A DNA stretch of 36,630 bases. It comes from Sporotomaculum syntrophicum. GTDB taxonomy: Bacteria; Bacillota; Desulfotomaculia; Desulfotomaculales; Desulfallaceae. The translations under genes and the position numbers were made by a program. Positions 1-8,350 of this stretch are shown one piece after another. The stretch covers positions 1-36,630 of the forward strand of contig NZ_LSRS01000005.1 in assembly GCF_009932395.1 (NCBI RefSeq). Direction: 5' to 3'. Numbering within the stretch: position 1 is the stretch's first letter; each line of letters starts with the position of its first letter. Below the pieces are notes generated by a model that had not been told where the DNA came from, ran no database searches, and saw only the letters and a program-made list of their open reading frames with translations.

Positions 1-101
1 GATATTGCGGAATCTATACGTTTTAATATGTGATTCTCCGGTATTATATGGTATAATTCAGTGTAAAAGCTGCCTTGTTTAAAGGTGGTTTCAACTAGCA
101 T

Positions 102-166
102 AAAAAGCATCCCCCGGTATATTTTGTTATGGTGACTTAATTATACTATAGGTGGGGATGCTTTTT
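102..166. terminator. Inverted repeat, possible bidirectional terminator
   Basis: A 13-base arm (102-114, AAAAAGCATCCCC) is perfectly repeated in inverted form at 154-166, with a 39-base spacer. The left arm starts with A's and the right arm ends with T's, so either strand would give a GC stem followed by U's. It lies just beyond the end of the vanS-like gene. The long spacer makes a simple intrinsic terminator less certain; a small mobile-element remnant is an alternative. Confidence 0.45.
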
Positions 167-196
167 GTGTTTTATATGGACTTTTTCAGTGGTCTC

Positions 197-214
197 GAAC
201 CGTCCCCTTGTGTC
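197..214. repeat. Half copy of a dispersed palindromic repeat
   Basis: GAACCGTCCCCTTGTGTC is one arm of the palindrome found complete at 15847-15873 and 23622-23648. The other arm is missing here. It sits seven bases past the stop codon of the vanS-like gene. Confidence 0.6.
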
Positions 215-221
215 TCATTTC

Positions 222-1361
222 TTATAACGGAAGCTTTACTGTAAATGTAGTACTCTCTGGATTGCTTGCCACAGAGATTGTACCGTCGTGAGCCTTGACA
301 ATTTCTTGGGCGATTGCCAAACCCAGCCCTGCTCCACCGGTGTTTGTGGAACGTGCAGAATCTAATCGATAAAACTTTTCAAAAATAGTATCAAGCTTTG
401 ACTGCGGGATTGGATTTCCCTGATTAGTAAAAGTTATAACAATATTTTTATCCTGCTGTTTAGCAGAAATGTCAATGACGCTGCTTTCATAGCTATAGGC
501 TAACGCATTTTTCAGAATGTTATTGAACACCCGGGCCAGTTTGTCGGCATCTCCCCACAGAGTGAGGCCGTCAGGCACATTGACGGACACCTGCTTTTCT
601 TGTGGAGTCAGCATTGGGTAGAATTCATCTGCCATCTGCTGAAGCATGAACAGTAAATTGATTTTTTCTTTATTCAAAACAATCGTTTGAAGATTAAATC
701 TTGTGATCTCAAAAAACTCATTTATAAGCTGCTCTAATCGATAAGCTTTTTCCAGAGTAATACCGACATATTTCGCCTTCTGTTCAGGAGGCATATCAGG
801 AGCTTCATCCAGAAGACTTAAGTATCCAATAACAGAGGTCAGAGGTGTTTTTATATCATGAGCCAAGTAAACTACCAAATCATTTTTACGCTGCTCCGCA
901 TCAAGTGCAGCTTTTTTTTGTTTTTCCAAGTTGTTTTTTATCTGATTAAGCTTAATTTCCATAAAATCCAATTCCGGTGATAATATAATTTCATTATCGG
1001 ATTCCTCAGCAAGTTTATCCATTCCAGCGCTGATTTCATCAAAATATTTTGTGAACCAAGAAATAGAAAATCGAAAAAGGATAACTAAAAATATCAGGAT
1101 TACAACAAAAATAATCATGTCAATATTGTTGCGAATCACCAACTGATAGATTATCAGTGCTTCGGAATAATTAAAATGAAAAGTGTTGACTAAAAATTGA
1201 ACGATACGATCTCCGATCTGTCCACGCAGGATGTAGCGCAATAGATATACAGTCACAGCGGCGGCAACTGTAATCAAAAGCATTTGAAAAAATACTTTTC
1301 CTTTTAATTTTGTATAGTCATTCCTTCTTTTATCGCTCTTACTTTTCAATTTTGTAGCCAA
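222..1361 (-). CDS. vanS: VanS-type sensor histidine kinase
   Basis: Membrane histidine kinase of the VanS (VanA/VanB-like) group, predicted to sense cell-wall stress and phosphorylate the adjacent VanR. Two N-terminal transmembrane segments (roughly residues 25-45 and 80-100) flank a short extracellular loop. The phospho-acceptor H-box is LAHDIKTPLTSVIGYLSLLDE, the N-box is NNILKNAL, and the ATP lid is GGAGLGLAIA. Many stretches resemble VanA-type VanS as I remember it. I chose the TTG at 1361, inside the vanR end, because known vanR/vanS pairs overlap in this way; this gives 379 aa against about 384 for VanA VanS. An ATG at 1406 would extend further into vanR. No van resistance ligase genes are visible in the remaining 221 bases downstream. 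Confidence 0.85.
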   Translation of the reverse strand: MATKLKSKSDKRRNDYTKLKGKVFFQMLLITVAAAVTVYLLRYILRGQIGDRIVQFLVNTFHFNYSEALIIYQLVIRNNIDMIIFVVILIFLVILFRFSISWFTKYFDEISAGMDKLAEESDNEIILSPELDFMEIKLNQIKNNLEKQKKAALDAEQRKNDLVVYLAHDIKTPLTSVIGYLSLLDEAPDMPPEQKAKYVGITLEKAYRLEQLINEFFEITRFNLQTIVLNKEKINLLFMLQQMADEFYPMLTPQEKQVSVNVPDGLTLWGDADKLARVFNNILKNALAYSYESSVIDISAKQQDKNIVITFTNQGNPIPQSKLDTIFEKFYRLDSARSTNTGGAGLGLAIAQEIVKAHDGTISVASNPESTTFTVKLPL

Positions 1362-2046
1362 TCCCCCATACCGTTTTGATATATTTAGGGTGCTCCGCGC
1401 TGTCATGCATTTTTTCCCTTAAATGCCTGATATGAACCATTACCGTATTATTGTTGTTAGTGAAATACTTATCTCCCCATACCTTATGGAACAATTCTTC
1501 CGAACTTACCACCCGTCCGCGATTGGAGCAAAGGACCCAAAGAATGGAAAACTCAGTAGGAGTGAGAGATAGCTTTTTCTCATTCAGCGTACACTCATGG
1601 TTATCCATGTCCAATACCAAGCCGGAAAAGGCAATCAAGTGTTCTTCTTGGTTTGGCTCCGCAGAATTATATTTGGTAAATCTCCGGAGCTGTGCCTTTA
1701 CACGGGCAACAAGTTCCAAAGGGCGAAATGGTTTAGTGATATAGTCGTCCGCACCTAATGTCAGGCCGGTAATCTTGTCGATTTCTTCTTCTTTGGCTGT
1801 CAGCATGATAACCGGGAAATTATGCTTTTCCCGGATTTGCTGACAGATTGAAAAACCGTCTATATCGGGAAGCATGACATCCAAAATGGCGAGGTCTAGT
1901 TTTTCATTTTCAATACAATTAAGGGCATCCTTGCCGTTATAAAATTTAAAGATATTATAGTTCTCATTTTTCAGATAAACTTCAACCAAATCGGCAATAG
2001 CTTGTTCATCATCAACTATTAAAATATTTGCAGCCAAAAGCGTCAT
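1339..2046 (-). CDS. vanR: VanR-type OmpR-family response regulator
   Basis: A 235-aa response regulator with an N-terminal receiver domain (acidic pair in ILIVDDE, phospho-acceptor aspartate in LAILDVMLPD, lysine in DDYITKPF) and a C-terminal winged-helix DNA-binding domain ending in VWGIGYKIEK. It closely resembles the VanR regulators that control vanHAX-type operons. It precedes and overlaps the vanS-like gene by 23 bases, so the pair is translationally coupled. Its own start is not certain: an in-frame TTG at 2037 would give an N-terminus nearer to VanA VanR. The regulated genes are not in view. Confidence 0.87.
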   Translation of the reverse strand: MTLLAANILIVDDEQAIADLVEVYLKNENYNIFKFYNGKDALNCIENEKLDLAILDVMLPDIDGFSICQQIREKHNFPVIMLTAKEEEIDKITGLTLGADDYITKPFRPLELVARVKAQLRRFTKYNSAEPNQEEHLIAFSGLVLDMDNHECTLNEKKLSLTPTEFSILWVLCSNRGRVVSSEELFHKVWGDKYFTNNNNTVMVHIRHLREKMHDSAEHPKYIKTVWGIGYKIEK

Positions 2047-2143
2047 CTTCTTTCTTTTTTGTATATATTCCCATAATTATAATACTGCGAAGCAGAAATC
2101 CATTTTATAGCTTTTTACTTATTAAAATCTTAAGATTTTCTAA

Positions 2144-2168
2144 ACACGAGGGAGCGGTTCCCTCGTGT
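2144..2168. repeat. Palindromic repeat, divergent member of the dispersed family
   Basis: Ten-base arms ACACGAGGGA and TCCCTCGTGT flank the loop GCGGT. Layout and core (GGGA-GCGGTTC) match the palindromes at 15847-15873 and 23622-23648. It lies between the leftward vanR and the rightward broken ABC gene; a regulatory operator is possible but less likely given the other copies. Confidence 0.55.
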
Positions 2169-2215
2169 CAAATGAAAGATTAACGCAATTAATGGGGTAA
2201 TGGAGCAATATACCG

Positions 2216-2456
2216 ATGGTTAAATTTGAAAACGTACCTAAGAGATATTATAGAGATTAAGCCGTGGATAACGTAGTTTTGAACTTTCCGGCGGGAAGGT
2301 GACAGGCTTAATTGGTCCCTCATGACCACCGATGAGGTATCGGAGATAGAACCACTTCCAGTTATGGTTGTAGCTATTCGAGATGACCATGTGCTGAAAA
2401 TAGAAGAAATAGATAATAAAAGGGAGAGCACAATGTTAGTTTGGTGGAGTGGATGA
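2216..2456 (+). pseudogene. Broken ABC transporter ATP-binding protein
   Basis: From the ATG at 2216 the frame reads MVKFENVPKRYYRD, then a stop, then AVDNVVLNFPAG; after a frame change it reads GKVTGLIGPS. This is the start of an ABC ATPase up to the Walker A loop. Another frame then carries an open stretch with DEVSEIEPLPVMVVAIRDD and ends LVWWSG at 2456. At least one nonsense change, frameshifts and a large deletion have removed most of the gene. The downstream stretch may derive from the same or a neighbouring gene. No product is expected. Confidence 0.6.
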
Positions 2457-2476
2457 AAAAAGTTTTGTGTAGTCTT

Positions 2477-3199
2477 CTAAAGCATCGCACTATTCAGCCT
2501 ATCATAAAGCCGCCTGGTCTGCTCCGGATCTTTAAAATTAATGATGATGTAGCTTTCTTTAGTTTTGATATATATAAAGGGGCCTTTAGATGAGCCTGTA
2601 AAAAGTTTGCCCGTACCCAGCTCTTCCAGCTTTAAGTTCCCTTTCAGGGTCTCGCCAAAGTTAAAGCCGTTTGTTTTCAGTTTTACCGGTGGAATCTGGT
2701 TCAGCAGCTGGACATCTTTTATTTCATCCCTGCTTAATTCCGTGCCGTACATACCGCTGATTTTAAGGCTGTTTTCCCCCACGGTAATTTCCGGGGCCCT
2801 GGCACCCGTGAAAATGACCACACTTGCAATGACTAGGACCAGCAGCGAGATGGCCAGGGCAACGATAGTTTTTGTTTTGTTATTGTCACCGGCGTTGTAC
2901 CGCAGGGCTCGGACGACGATGACTGCTGAAGCGACCAATACCAGTATCCAGGAGGTAGCTGCGGCCATTTCCAGACCGAAATATTGTAATACAGCTCCCG
3001 CTGCGAATATCCCCGCCAGGAAAAACAGGCTGTTCCCCATGAATTCGCCCAGACCTTTTTTTATCATTTCCTGTTGCTTCTGGGGGGATGAGGTGTTGTA
3101 ACCGGAAATAAGCCAGTACCATTTAAATTTTTTTATAGCTATCCCTAAAAAAGCCAGCAGCCCTGCCGTTAATCCAATGACCAGGTAATACATACTCAT
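2477..3199 (-). CDS. DUF3784-like membrane protein with C-terminal PH-like domain
   Basis: A 240-aa membrane protein. The N-terminal half carries about four transmembrane segments and the signature [24 protein letters not shown] typical of DUF3784 proteins. After the last membrane helix (about residues 112-133) the remaining 105 residues are soluble and beta-rich ([17 protein letters not shown]... [20 protein letters not shown]), resembling bacterial PH-like domains. The start overlaps the stop of the ribbon-helix-helix gene (ATGA), so the two are coupled. It is the last gene of an operon with the SPFH gene, suggesting a membrane-surface role with that scaffold. No enzyme motif is visible. 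Confidence 0.7.
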   Translation of the reverse strand: MSMYYLVIGLTAGLLAFLGIAIKKFKWYWLISGYNTSSPQKQQEMIKKGLGEFMGNSLFFLAGIFAAGAVLQYFGLEMAAATSWILVLVASAVIVVRALRYNAGDNNKTKTIVALAISLLVLVIASVVIFTGARAPEITVGENSLKISGMYGTELSRDEIKDVQLLNQIPPVKLKTNGFNFGETLKGNLKLEELGTGKLFTGSSKGPFIYIKTKESYIIINFKDPEQTRRLYDRLNSAML

Positions 3200-3381
3200 G
3201 CATCCTCACGTTGTTTTTCCGGCGTCTTCTGGCCAGGCAGGCGTCCCGCCCGGCGGGTCGCTTCCCGCAGCAAGTATTCAATATGCGCGTTGACACTGCG
3301 CAGTTCATCGGCTGCCCAGCGCTCAAGTGCTTCATATAGCTTTGGGTCGATTCTTAAGGGAAAATTTTTTCTGGAAGTCAT
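3196..3381 (-). CDS. Small Arc-type ribbon-helix-helix protein
   Basis: A 61-aa protein with an N-terminal beta strand (KNFPLRID) followed by two helices ([29 protein letters not shown]), the usual Arc/MetJ ribbon-helix-helix pattern. The basic tail (about residues 42-61) is poorly conserved in type. It starts 11 bases after the SPFH gene ends, with an AAAGGA ribosome site, and its stop overlaps the start of the membrane protein gene. It probably regulates this operon. No toxin partner is seen, so an antitoxin role is not supported. Confidence 0.72.
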   Translation of the reverse strand: MTSRKNFPLRIDPKLYEALERWAADELRSVNAHIEYLLREATRRAGRLPGQKTPEKQREDA

Positions 3382-3392
3382 GATATTTTCCT

Positions 3393-4235
3393 TTAATATA
3401 AACTACCCGTGTTAATCACCGGCTGGGCAGCCCGGTCGGAAACAATGGCCACCATTAAATTGTTGATCATGGCCACTTTGCGCTCCTCATCCAGCTCCAC
3501 AATGCCTTCCTGCTGGAGTTGGGCAATGGCCATTTGAGCCATGCCCACAGCGCCCTCGACGATCTTTTGCCGGGCAGCCACAATGGCCGCGGCTTGTTGA
3601 CGCTGCAGCATGGCACTGGCGATTTCAGTGGCGTAGGCTAAATGGGTTAGCCGGGCTTCCATTACCTCAACTCCCGCCACCGACAGCCGAGCCTGCAATT
3701 CCCGCCCCAGCTCGCCGGCCACTTCTTCGGAATTACCCCGCAGTGAATAGCCCTCTTCCTCGAAGGTGTCATAAGGGTATTTGGTGGCTACATGGCGCAG
3801 TGCGGTTTCACTTTGTATTTCCACAAATTCCTCATAATCATCAACGTCAAAAACTGCTCTGGCGGAATCAACCACTTTGAAAACCACTACGGCGGCGATC
3901 TCTACCGGATTGCCATCCACATCGTTGACCTTTAAAGTTTTACTGTTAAAATTACGCACCCGCAAAGAAACCTTTTTGCGCGTGGACAGGGGTAAAGTCA
4001 TCCAGATGCCGCTATCCCGTACGCTGCCCATGTAGCGCCCGAAAAATGTCAGCACCTTGGCCTGGTTTGGCTGTACAACGGTAATACCGGAGAACAACAA
4101 AATAGACACGATAAGTAAAAGTATGCCGGTTATAATTGAGCCGCTGACAAGCAGAAAAACCGCTGTTATGGTAAGTAGAAGTGTTATGGCCAGGGCTAGA
4201 AAACCGTTTAACATCCAGGTCTTTTTCTCTTTCAT
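3393..4235 (-). CDS. SPFH/Band 7 domain membrane protein
   Basis: A 280-aa stomatin/prohibitin-like protein. Two N-terminal membrane segments (about residues 8-50) lead into a Band 7 domain ([26 protein letters not shown] through [19 protein letters not shown]), then a helical tail. Such proteins form oligomeric scaffolds in membrane microdomains. The ATG at 4235 was chosen because GAGAGGAGCG lies six bases upstream; an in-frame ATG at 4316 has no comparable site and would add 27 unlikely residues. It is the first gene of the SPFH/RHH/DUF3784 operon. Confidence 0.87.
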   Translation of the reverse strand: MKEKKTWMLNGFLALAITLLLTITAVFLLVSGSIITGILLLIVSILLFSGITVVQPNQAKVLTFFGRYMGSVRDSGIWMTLPLSTRKKVSLRVRNFNSKTLKVNDVDGNPVEIAAVVVFKVVDSARAVFDVDDYEEFVEIQSETALRHVATKYPYDTFEEEGYSLRGNSEEVAGELGRELQARLSVAGVEVMEARLTHLAYATEIASAMLQRQQAAAIVAARQKIVEGAVGMAQMAIAQLQQEGIVELDEERKVAMINNLMVAIVSDRAAQPVINTGSLY

Positions 4236-5105
4236 GAATAGCGCTCCTCTCTTTGTGATTTTATTTTGATGTATGTATGATATCATATTTGGGGTTTTGT
4301 GTAAATGATCTATCATACTGGGGAAACTTACCGGTTCCTCCTTTGAACATTACTACAAAAGAAACTATAAAATAGACTGTTGTTATAAGCTTTAGAGGAG
4401 GATTATTAAAAAATGACACATTCCATAAGACGGCGTACCCCTAATTTGAACCAGTAATTGAATACGGTCAAAAGCTCTGTTTGTATATGCAGAGAAATGG
4501 GAGCAGTCTATCCTTTTTAATAATCTTCGTTTCAAATACAAGCATGTGATGTGAAGAAAGGCGGAGCGTTCTGTCATTCTTTTTTGTATAACCCCCTTTT
4601 TTGCTTTGGCAAAAGGGTTTATTTCGGGACAGCTATCGGCGCTTAAACCTAAAAAGGTCGGTTATACTTCCTATACTCTGAATCACAGGCATATTGACTG
4701 TGGTTTTTATTTTCTTTTTAAAGTCGCGCAATCGAAGCCAACCATATTTATACGAGGAGGAATCTTTATGTATATCGTCTTCATGTAATCCTCCCTAATT
4801 AAATCGAAGAGTTTCTCTGCGAACAGGTAAACGAAAACATGTGATTTTAGACAGGAGGAAGAAAAATGGCATCATTAATCAAAGCGAAAGATGTTTATGT
4901 GGATAACCGGAAGTGACATTTTTAATATTATGTAAAATTTTTCATGTCCTCTAAGTAGCATAATAATGTAATTAGAATACTATATGGTAATCTTGGAGTA
5001 GGGTAGAAATGAATGGATGAGGACAAAATCTTACCGGTGAAAGTGTCCCAAAATTGTTATCGATAATGGACTATGCCAGGTTATGTGAAAAGGAGGTGTA
5101 CCATA
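4236..5105. other. Long intergenic stretch with gene remnants
   Basis: No convincing intact gene. Several short frames have strong ribosome sites but stop almost at once: at 4412 (MTHSIRRRTPNLNQ, after GAGGAGG), at 4768 (six codons, after GAGGAGG) and at 4866 (MASLIKAKDVYVDNRK, after GGAGGAAG; resembles the first residues of an ABC ATPase). A weak hairpin followed by T's lies at about 4683-4715. The stretch reads as decayed DNA; one of the very short frames being a real leader peptide cannot be excluded. Confidence 0.45.
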
Positions 5106-6023
5106 ATGACAACGGAAATACAAAGCATGATGTCACAGTTTAGGCCGGGTTTTTGTCAACCGGATTGTGTTGAACAAGATTGCCCGAGCTTTACCTGTCC
5201 GCCGCCAGGAATAATACCACTAAGAAGAGGCGATTTTATTGCGGAATCAATAAGCAATAACTTATTCTGGCTGCGCATAATGATGGAACATGCACTTTTT
5301 ATGCGGTTGGGATTTGCATGTGTAAATATAGATTTAATTAACGAAGCCCAACAATACGAACAAGCATACACAAGACAGCTAAACCAAGCAAGGGCGGTTG
5401 CCAGCGCCCCAACAGAACAAAGTGTAAGGGCATTAAACCAGGAGAGTATAGAACTCACCCAATCTTTTGCCTGTTTTAAAACCATGGTATTAGATAGGAT
5501 TCTCACCTGTGGTCCGGCCAAAATAGGTGGTTACAATTTTCCATTGCTAATTGACCATATCAGAAGGGAAGCCGTTGCCTTTGTAAGCAGATTAGAAGCA
5601 CTACAAACAGGAAGAGTAGAACCGTTAGCTTTAACGATTGTTAGAGACCAAACCTTCTGGCATAGAATTATGGCTGACCATGCCAAATTTATAGTGCATT
5701 TACTTGACCCCTCGGAAAGAGGGTTTGTCGATCAAGCTAACTCTTTTAGCGTGTTGTTTGATAACAAAAGGTTCCAGGCACTTGATTTAAAATCAATGTT
5801 AGAACCCAACTTTGCTATTTATCCTATTTTGAAGAGGTTCACCAGGGATAGTTTACAAGCGGCCATGCAAATTAGGGATTTTAAAGCCGCCGTTACAGAA
5901 CTAATTGCTGAGTGCGAACTCCTCAGTGTTATTCCTGAATTATTAGCAGACCATGTAAGACGCGAAGCTGAGAGGTTTGTTGAAACAATGCAACAAAGGT
6001 TACATGAATTGTCTCAAGTTTAA
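5106..6023 (+). CDS. DUF2935 protein, two tandem helical repeats
   Basis: A 305-aa protein with two copies of the DUF2935 four-helix module. Repeat one has FWLRIMMEHALFMRLG and LLIDHIRREAVAFV; repeat two has FWHRIMADHAKFIVHLLD and LLADHVRREAERFV. The paired E/D-H-A and DH-RRE motifs are likely metal ligands in a ferritin-like fold. The ATG at 5106 follows AAGGAGGTG by six bases. The first 31 residues hold four cysteines (CQPDCVEQDCPSFTC), which I do not recall as part of the domain. Members are common in spore-forming Firmicutes; the exact role is unknown. A weak hairpin follows the stop. Confidence 0.8.
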   Translation: MTTEIQSMMSQFRPGFCQPDCVEQDCPSFTCPPPGIIPLRRGDFIAESISNNLFWLRIMMEHALFMRLGFACVNIDLINEAQQYEQAYTRQLNQARAVASAPTEQSVRALNQESIELTQSFACFKTMVLDRILTCGPAKIGGYNFPLLIDHIRREAVAFVSRLEALQTGRVEPLALTIVRDQTFWHRIMADHAKFIVHLLDPSERGFVDQANSFSVLFDNKRFQALDLKSMLEPNFAIYPILKRFTRDSLQAAMQIRDFKAAVTELIAECELLSVIPELLADHVRREAERFVETMQQRLHELSQV

Positions 6024-6117
6024 TAATTAGAACTAGAAGGATTTTCCTTCTTCATAGGATTAAAAAATAGGCCTTCTTACTCTGGTATAGTTAAATAGTT
6101 GCTTGAAATCTCAACAG

Positions 6118-6155
6118 AAATTCCTTCTATATTTTTTTTGTAGAAGGAATTTTTC
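6118..6155 (+). terminator. Hairpin with T tail
   Basis: AAATTCCTTCTA (6118-6129) and its complement (6141-6152) flank an 11-base T-rich loop and run into T's. It lies about 95 bases past the DUF2935 gene and could end that transcript, or act in either direction. Confidence 0.6.
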
Positions 6156-6285
6156 AAAGTTCATTAGTTCCTGGAAGAGAGCAAATATATCTGCAAATAA
6201 TAATACATCCAGAAAGATTAGCATTGACATGGTAAATATTAAACAACGTTTAAAATAATTTGTAAATCAAAATATTACTGCCTAG

Positions 6286-6426
6286 TTAAAAGGGAGTAGC
6301 TGGTTAGATGAAGTCAGCATACTGGATATTATCCTGGCTTCATCGTTGGTATAAAAACCAATAGGCGAGACTATTGACGCAGCTCAGTCATATTGAACTA
6401 TGTTAAAAGTCTCGTTTATTTTTTAT
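6286..6426 (+). ncRNA. yybP-ykoY Mn2+ riboswitch
   Basis: The leader contains AAAGGGAGTAGC (6289-6300) and GGCGAGAC (6364-6371), the two conserved strands that form the Mn2+-binding junction in the yybP-ykoY class. A variable hairpin (GATGAAGTCAG...CTGGCTTCATC) lies between them. GAGAC later pairs with GTCTC at 6409-6413, followed by TTTATTTTTT, giving a terminator that metal binding would disrupt. The first strand has GGGAG where GGGGAG is more usual. It leads into a remnant of the UPF0016/GDT1 exporter family, a known target of this riboswitch class, which strengthens the call. Confidence 0.85.
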
Positions 6427-6455
6427 ATATTTTTCTTGCAGAGGGGCTTAAAAAA

Positions 6456-6599
6456 ATGGTAGTTTACCTTAGGGCTGCATTAATGGTGGTTCTTGCCTAA
6501 ATGGGTGATAAAACCTATCTGCTGGTTATTGCGATGGCAACACGTTTTCCGGCAAGGCCCGGCGAGAACAATGCTATCCATCAGCTTAGCAAACTGTAA
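6456..6599 (+). pseudogene. Broken UPF0016/GDT1 Mn2+ exporter fragment
   Basis: Reading from ATG 6456 gives ALMVVLA, a stop at 6498-6500, then MGDKTYLLVIAMATRFPARPG and a stop at 6599. The family signature is E-M-G-D-K-T-Q-L; here the glutamate codon has become TAA and Q has become Y. These proteins export Mn2+ using the E-x-G-D-K-T/S motif. Only the first of the two repeats is left. A frame near 6670-6732 (GAGIYVDAGYF) may be the eroded C-terminus. It sits right after the Mn2+ riboswitch, which is now left without a functional target. Confidence 0.75.
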
Positions 6600-6683
6600 C
6601 TATATAAATGAAACCGGCTGTGTTTTTTTTGTAATGTATAAAGGAAATTGTGACCATTTAGCGAATTATTACACTATCAGTTG

Positions 6684-6715
6684 GTGCCGGCATCTATGTA
6701 GATGCTGGCTATTTT
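6684..6715 (+). terminator. Possible intrinsic terminator
   Basis: GCCGGCATCTA and TAGATGCTGGC form a nearly perfect stem with a short loop, followed by TATTTTATT. It would end transcription from the Mn2+ riboswitch region before the next gene. Confidence 0.5.
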
Positions 6716-6756
6716 ATTAGCAATTATAATGGCTATCAATGGAGGTGACTAAATAA

Positions 6757-7428
6757 ATGAGCATGTATGACAGGGATTGGTACAGAGAGTCTTTGCAAGA
6801 ACAAAGACAGGCAGAAGCTGATAAACAAAAGAGATATAAAATAGGATGCTGGATTGCTTTTATCGCTATTGTACTGATTGTCTTGATGAATGATAGATAT
6901 TTTAAAATATCTCCGGTCAGGGACGCAATGCCAAACAGCTACGCATCTTTCTTGAATCAAATAGATTCATGTAAAAGCGAGTTAATCCCCGTTGCTGAAG
7001 CAATATCTGAACAGCATAGAATACCTTATGAAGCACGGGATATAGGCACATATAGAAATATGTTAATTAAAGGCATTAGTTTATGTGATAAAGCCCATGA
7101 TTCTTTGGCAAGTTTAAAGCCACCAAATGAATTTGTCCAGCTAACCTACTTAGCATTAAAAGATGTAGATAATTTGAAGATGGCTTGGTCTTCATATTTG
7201 GAATATTCATATTCAAATGATATAGAAAATCTTAATGTAGGGAATAGTTTTTTGGAACAGTCAAATGTAGCCCGTAAAAGTTACCAAAATGAGCTTGTTC
7301 AGTGTTTAGAAGACTGCAAGTTTAGGTATGAGATATTGGAAAATGGCATAGTGCGGTATTGGTATTCTCCAGGTTTATATAATGATGATGCGGAAGAGTT
7401 TGTAAAAAATATTGATAGCAGTTTTTAA
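6757..7428 (+). CDS. Hypothetical single-pass membrane protein
   Basis: A 223-aa protein of unknown function. A charged N-terminus rich in Q, E, R and K (residues 1-27, MSMYDRDWYRESLQEQRQAE) precedes one membrane helix (about 28-44, GCWIAFIAIVLIVLM). The remaining 180 residues are helical and probably outside the cell. The ribosome site GGAGGTG lies nine bases before the ATG. It has no close partner: the riboswitch remnant is upstream and a nucleotidyltransferase is downstream. No catalytic motif is visible. Confidence 0.7.
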   Translation: MSMYDRDWYRESLQEQRQAEADKQKRYKIGCWIAFIAIVLIVLMNDRYFKISPVRDAMPNSYASFLNQIDSCKSELIPVAEAISEQHRIPYEARDIGTYRNMLIKGISLCDKAHDSLASLKPPNEFVQLTYLALKDVDNLKMAWSSYLEYSYSNDIENLNVGNSFLEQSNVARKSYQNELVQCLEDCKFRYEILENGIVRYWYSPGLYNDDAEEFVKNIDSSF

Positions 7429-7570
7429 TGGCGAAGAATGCTTTTTTTACGCAGTCTCTATGATTAGAAGTTACTAGTGTGAAATTACACAAGTCCTAAG
7501 TATTTATATGTCACACAGATAAAATGGAATTTGGCAGTGAGATTATAAAACCAACACGAAGGAGCAGAAA

Positions 7571-8254
7571 ATGGATTTTGATATAGACACTTGGATAAAG
7601 GGATATTTAGATAAACTGAAATCTCTGTTCGGTTCTCGTCTTCTGTTTGTCGGGCTTCAGGGAAGTTATGCTCGGGGCGAAGCAACGGACAGCAGCGACA
7701 TTGATGCAGTTGTCATACTCAACTATGCGACTCCGGGAGATCTTAAAGCATACAGTGCTATGCTGGACACACTTCCGAACAGGGAGAAAGTGTGTGGGTT
7801 TATCTCCGGTAGGCAGGAATTAATAAATTGGGAACGTTCCGAGCTGTTCCAGTTCTATCATGACACCACGCCGGTTTTCGGTAGCATTGATTTTCTACTG
7901 CCGCTGATCGGTAAGGAGGATATCCACCGTGCTATCCGGATCGGGGCCTGTAACATCTATCACATGTGTGGCCACAACATGGTGCATGAGAAAGATGCGG
8001 AGATATTGAAAGCTCTTTATAAATCAGCCGCCTTCATCGTGCAGGCAATCTATTATGACCAAACGGGAATCTACATAAAGCAAAAGGCCGAGCTTATCCC
8101 CGTGCTGCAACCACAGGAACGGGAGATTTTGAAGACCGGCATTATGTTTATGAAACAGCCGAATATGGAGCAGACTGAGTTTGAACGACTCTCTGAACTG
8201 CTGTTCAATTGGGCAGCGGGGTTGATTATCAAGTATAAAACCGAGTTAAATTGA
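7571..8254 (+). CDS. MNT-type nucleotidyltransferase
   Basis: A 227-aa protein with an N-terminal nucleotidyltransferase core: the G-S loop QGSYARGEATDSSDIDAVVIL (about residues 30-50), giving the two metal-binding aspartates as D-I-D, with a third acidic candidate in GSIDFLLP (about 96-103). The C-terminal 110 residues are helical, like HI0074/KNTase partners. Such enzymes transfer AMP or another NMP to antibiotics, proteins or RNA; the substrate cannot be told. AAGGAG precedes the ATG at a good distance. The last third of the gene is present again, damaged, at 15481-15814. No HEPN gene is adjacent. Confidence 0.8.
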   Translation: MDFDIDTWIKGYLDKLKSLFGSRLLFVGLQGSYARGEATDSSDIDAVVILNYATPGDLKAYSAMLDTLPNREKVCGFISGRQELINWERSELFQFYHDTTPVFGSIDFLLPLIGKEDIHRAIRIGACNIYHMCGHNMVHEKDAEILKALYKSAAFIVQAIYYDQTGIYIKQKAELIPVLQPQEREILKTGIMFMKQPNMEQTEFERLSELLFNWAAGLIIKYKTELN

Positions 8255-8350
8255 GCGAAGAACAGGAATTTGACGAGCGTTTTAAAGTTCGAGTTAGCCA
8301 TATATTATAATTAATATTAATAGATAACGTGAAGTAAATGAGGGTTAAAT

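Noticed and set aside
2144-2168. Operator for VanR
   Set aside because: The palindrome resembles the dispersed repeat found three more times in unrelated places, so a specific VanR site is not supported.
2565-3101. 178-codon open frame on the plus strand
   Set aside because: Antisense to the DUF3784-like gene, no ribosome site and low-complexity translation.
4606-4788. 60-codon open frame with a hydrophobic tail
   Set aside because: No ribosome site at its start and no recognisable family; the GAGGAGG inside it belongs to the six-codon frame at 4768.
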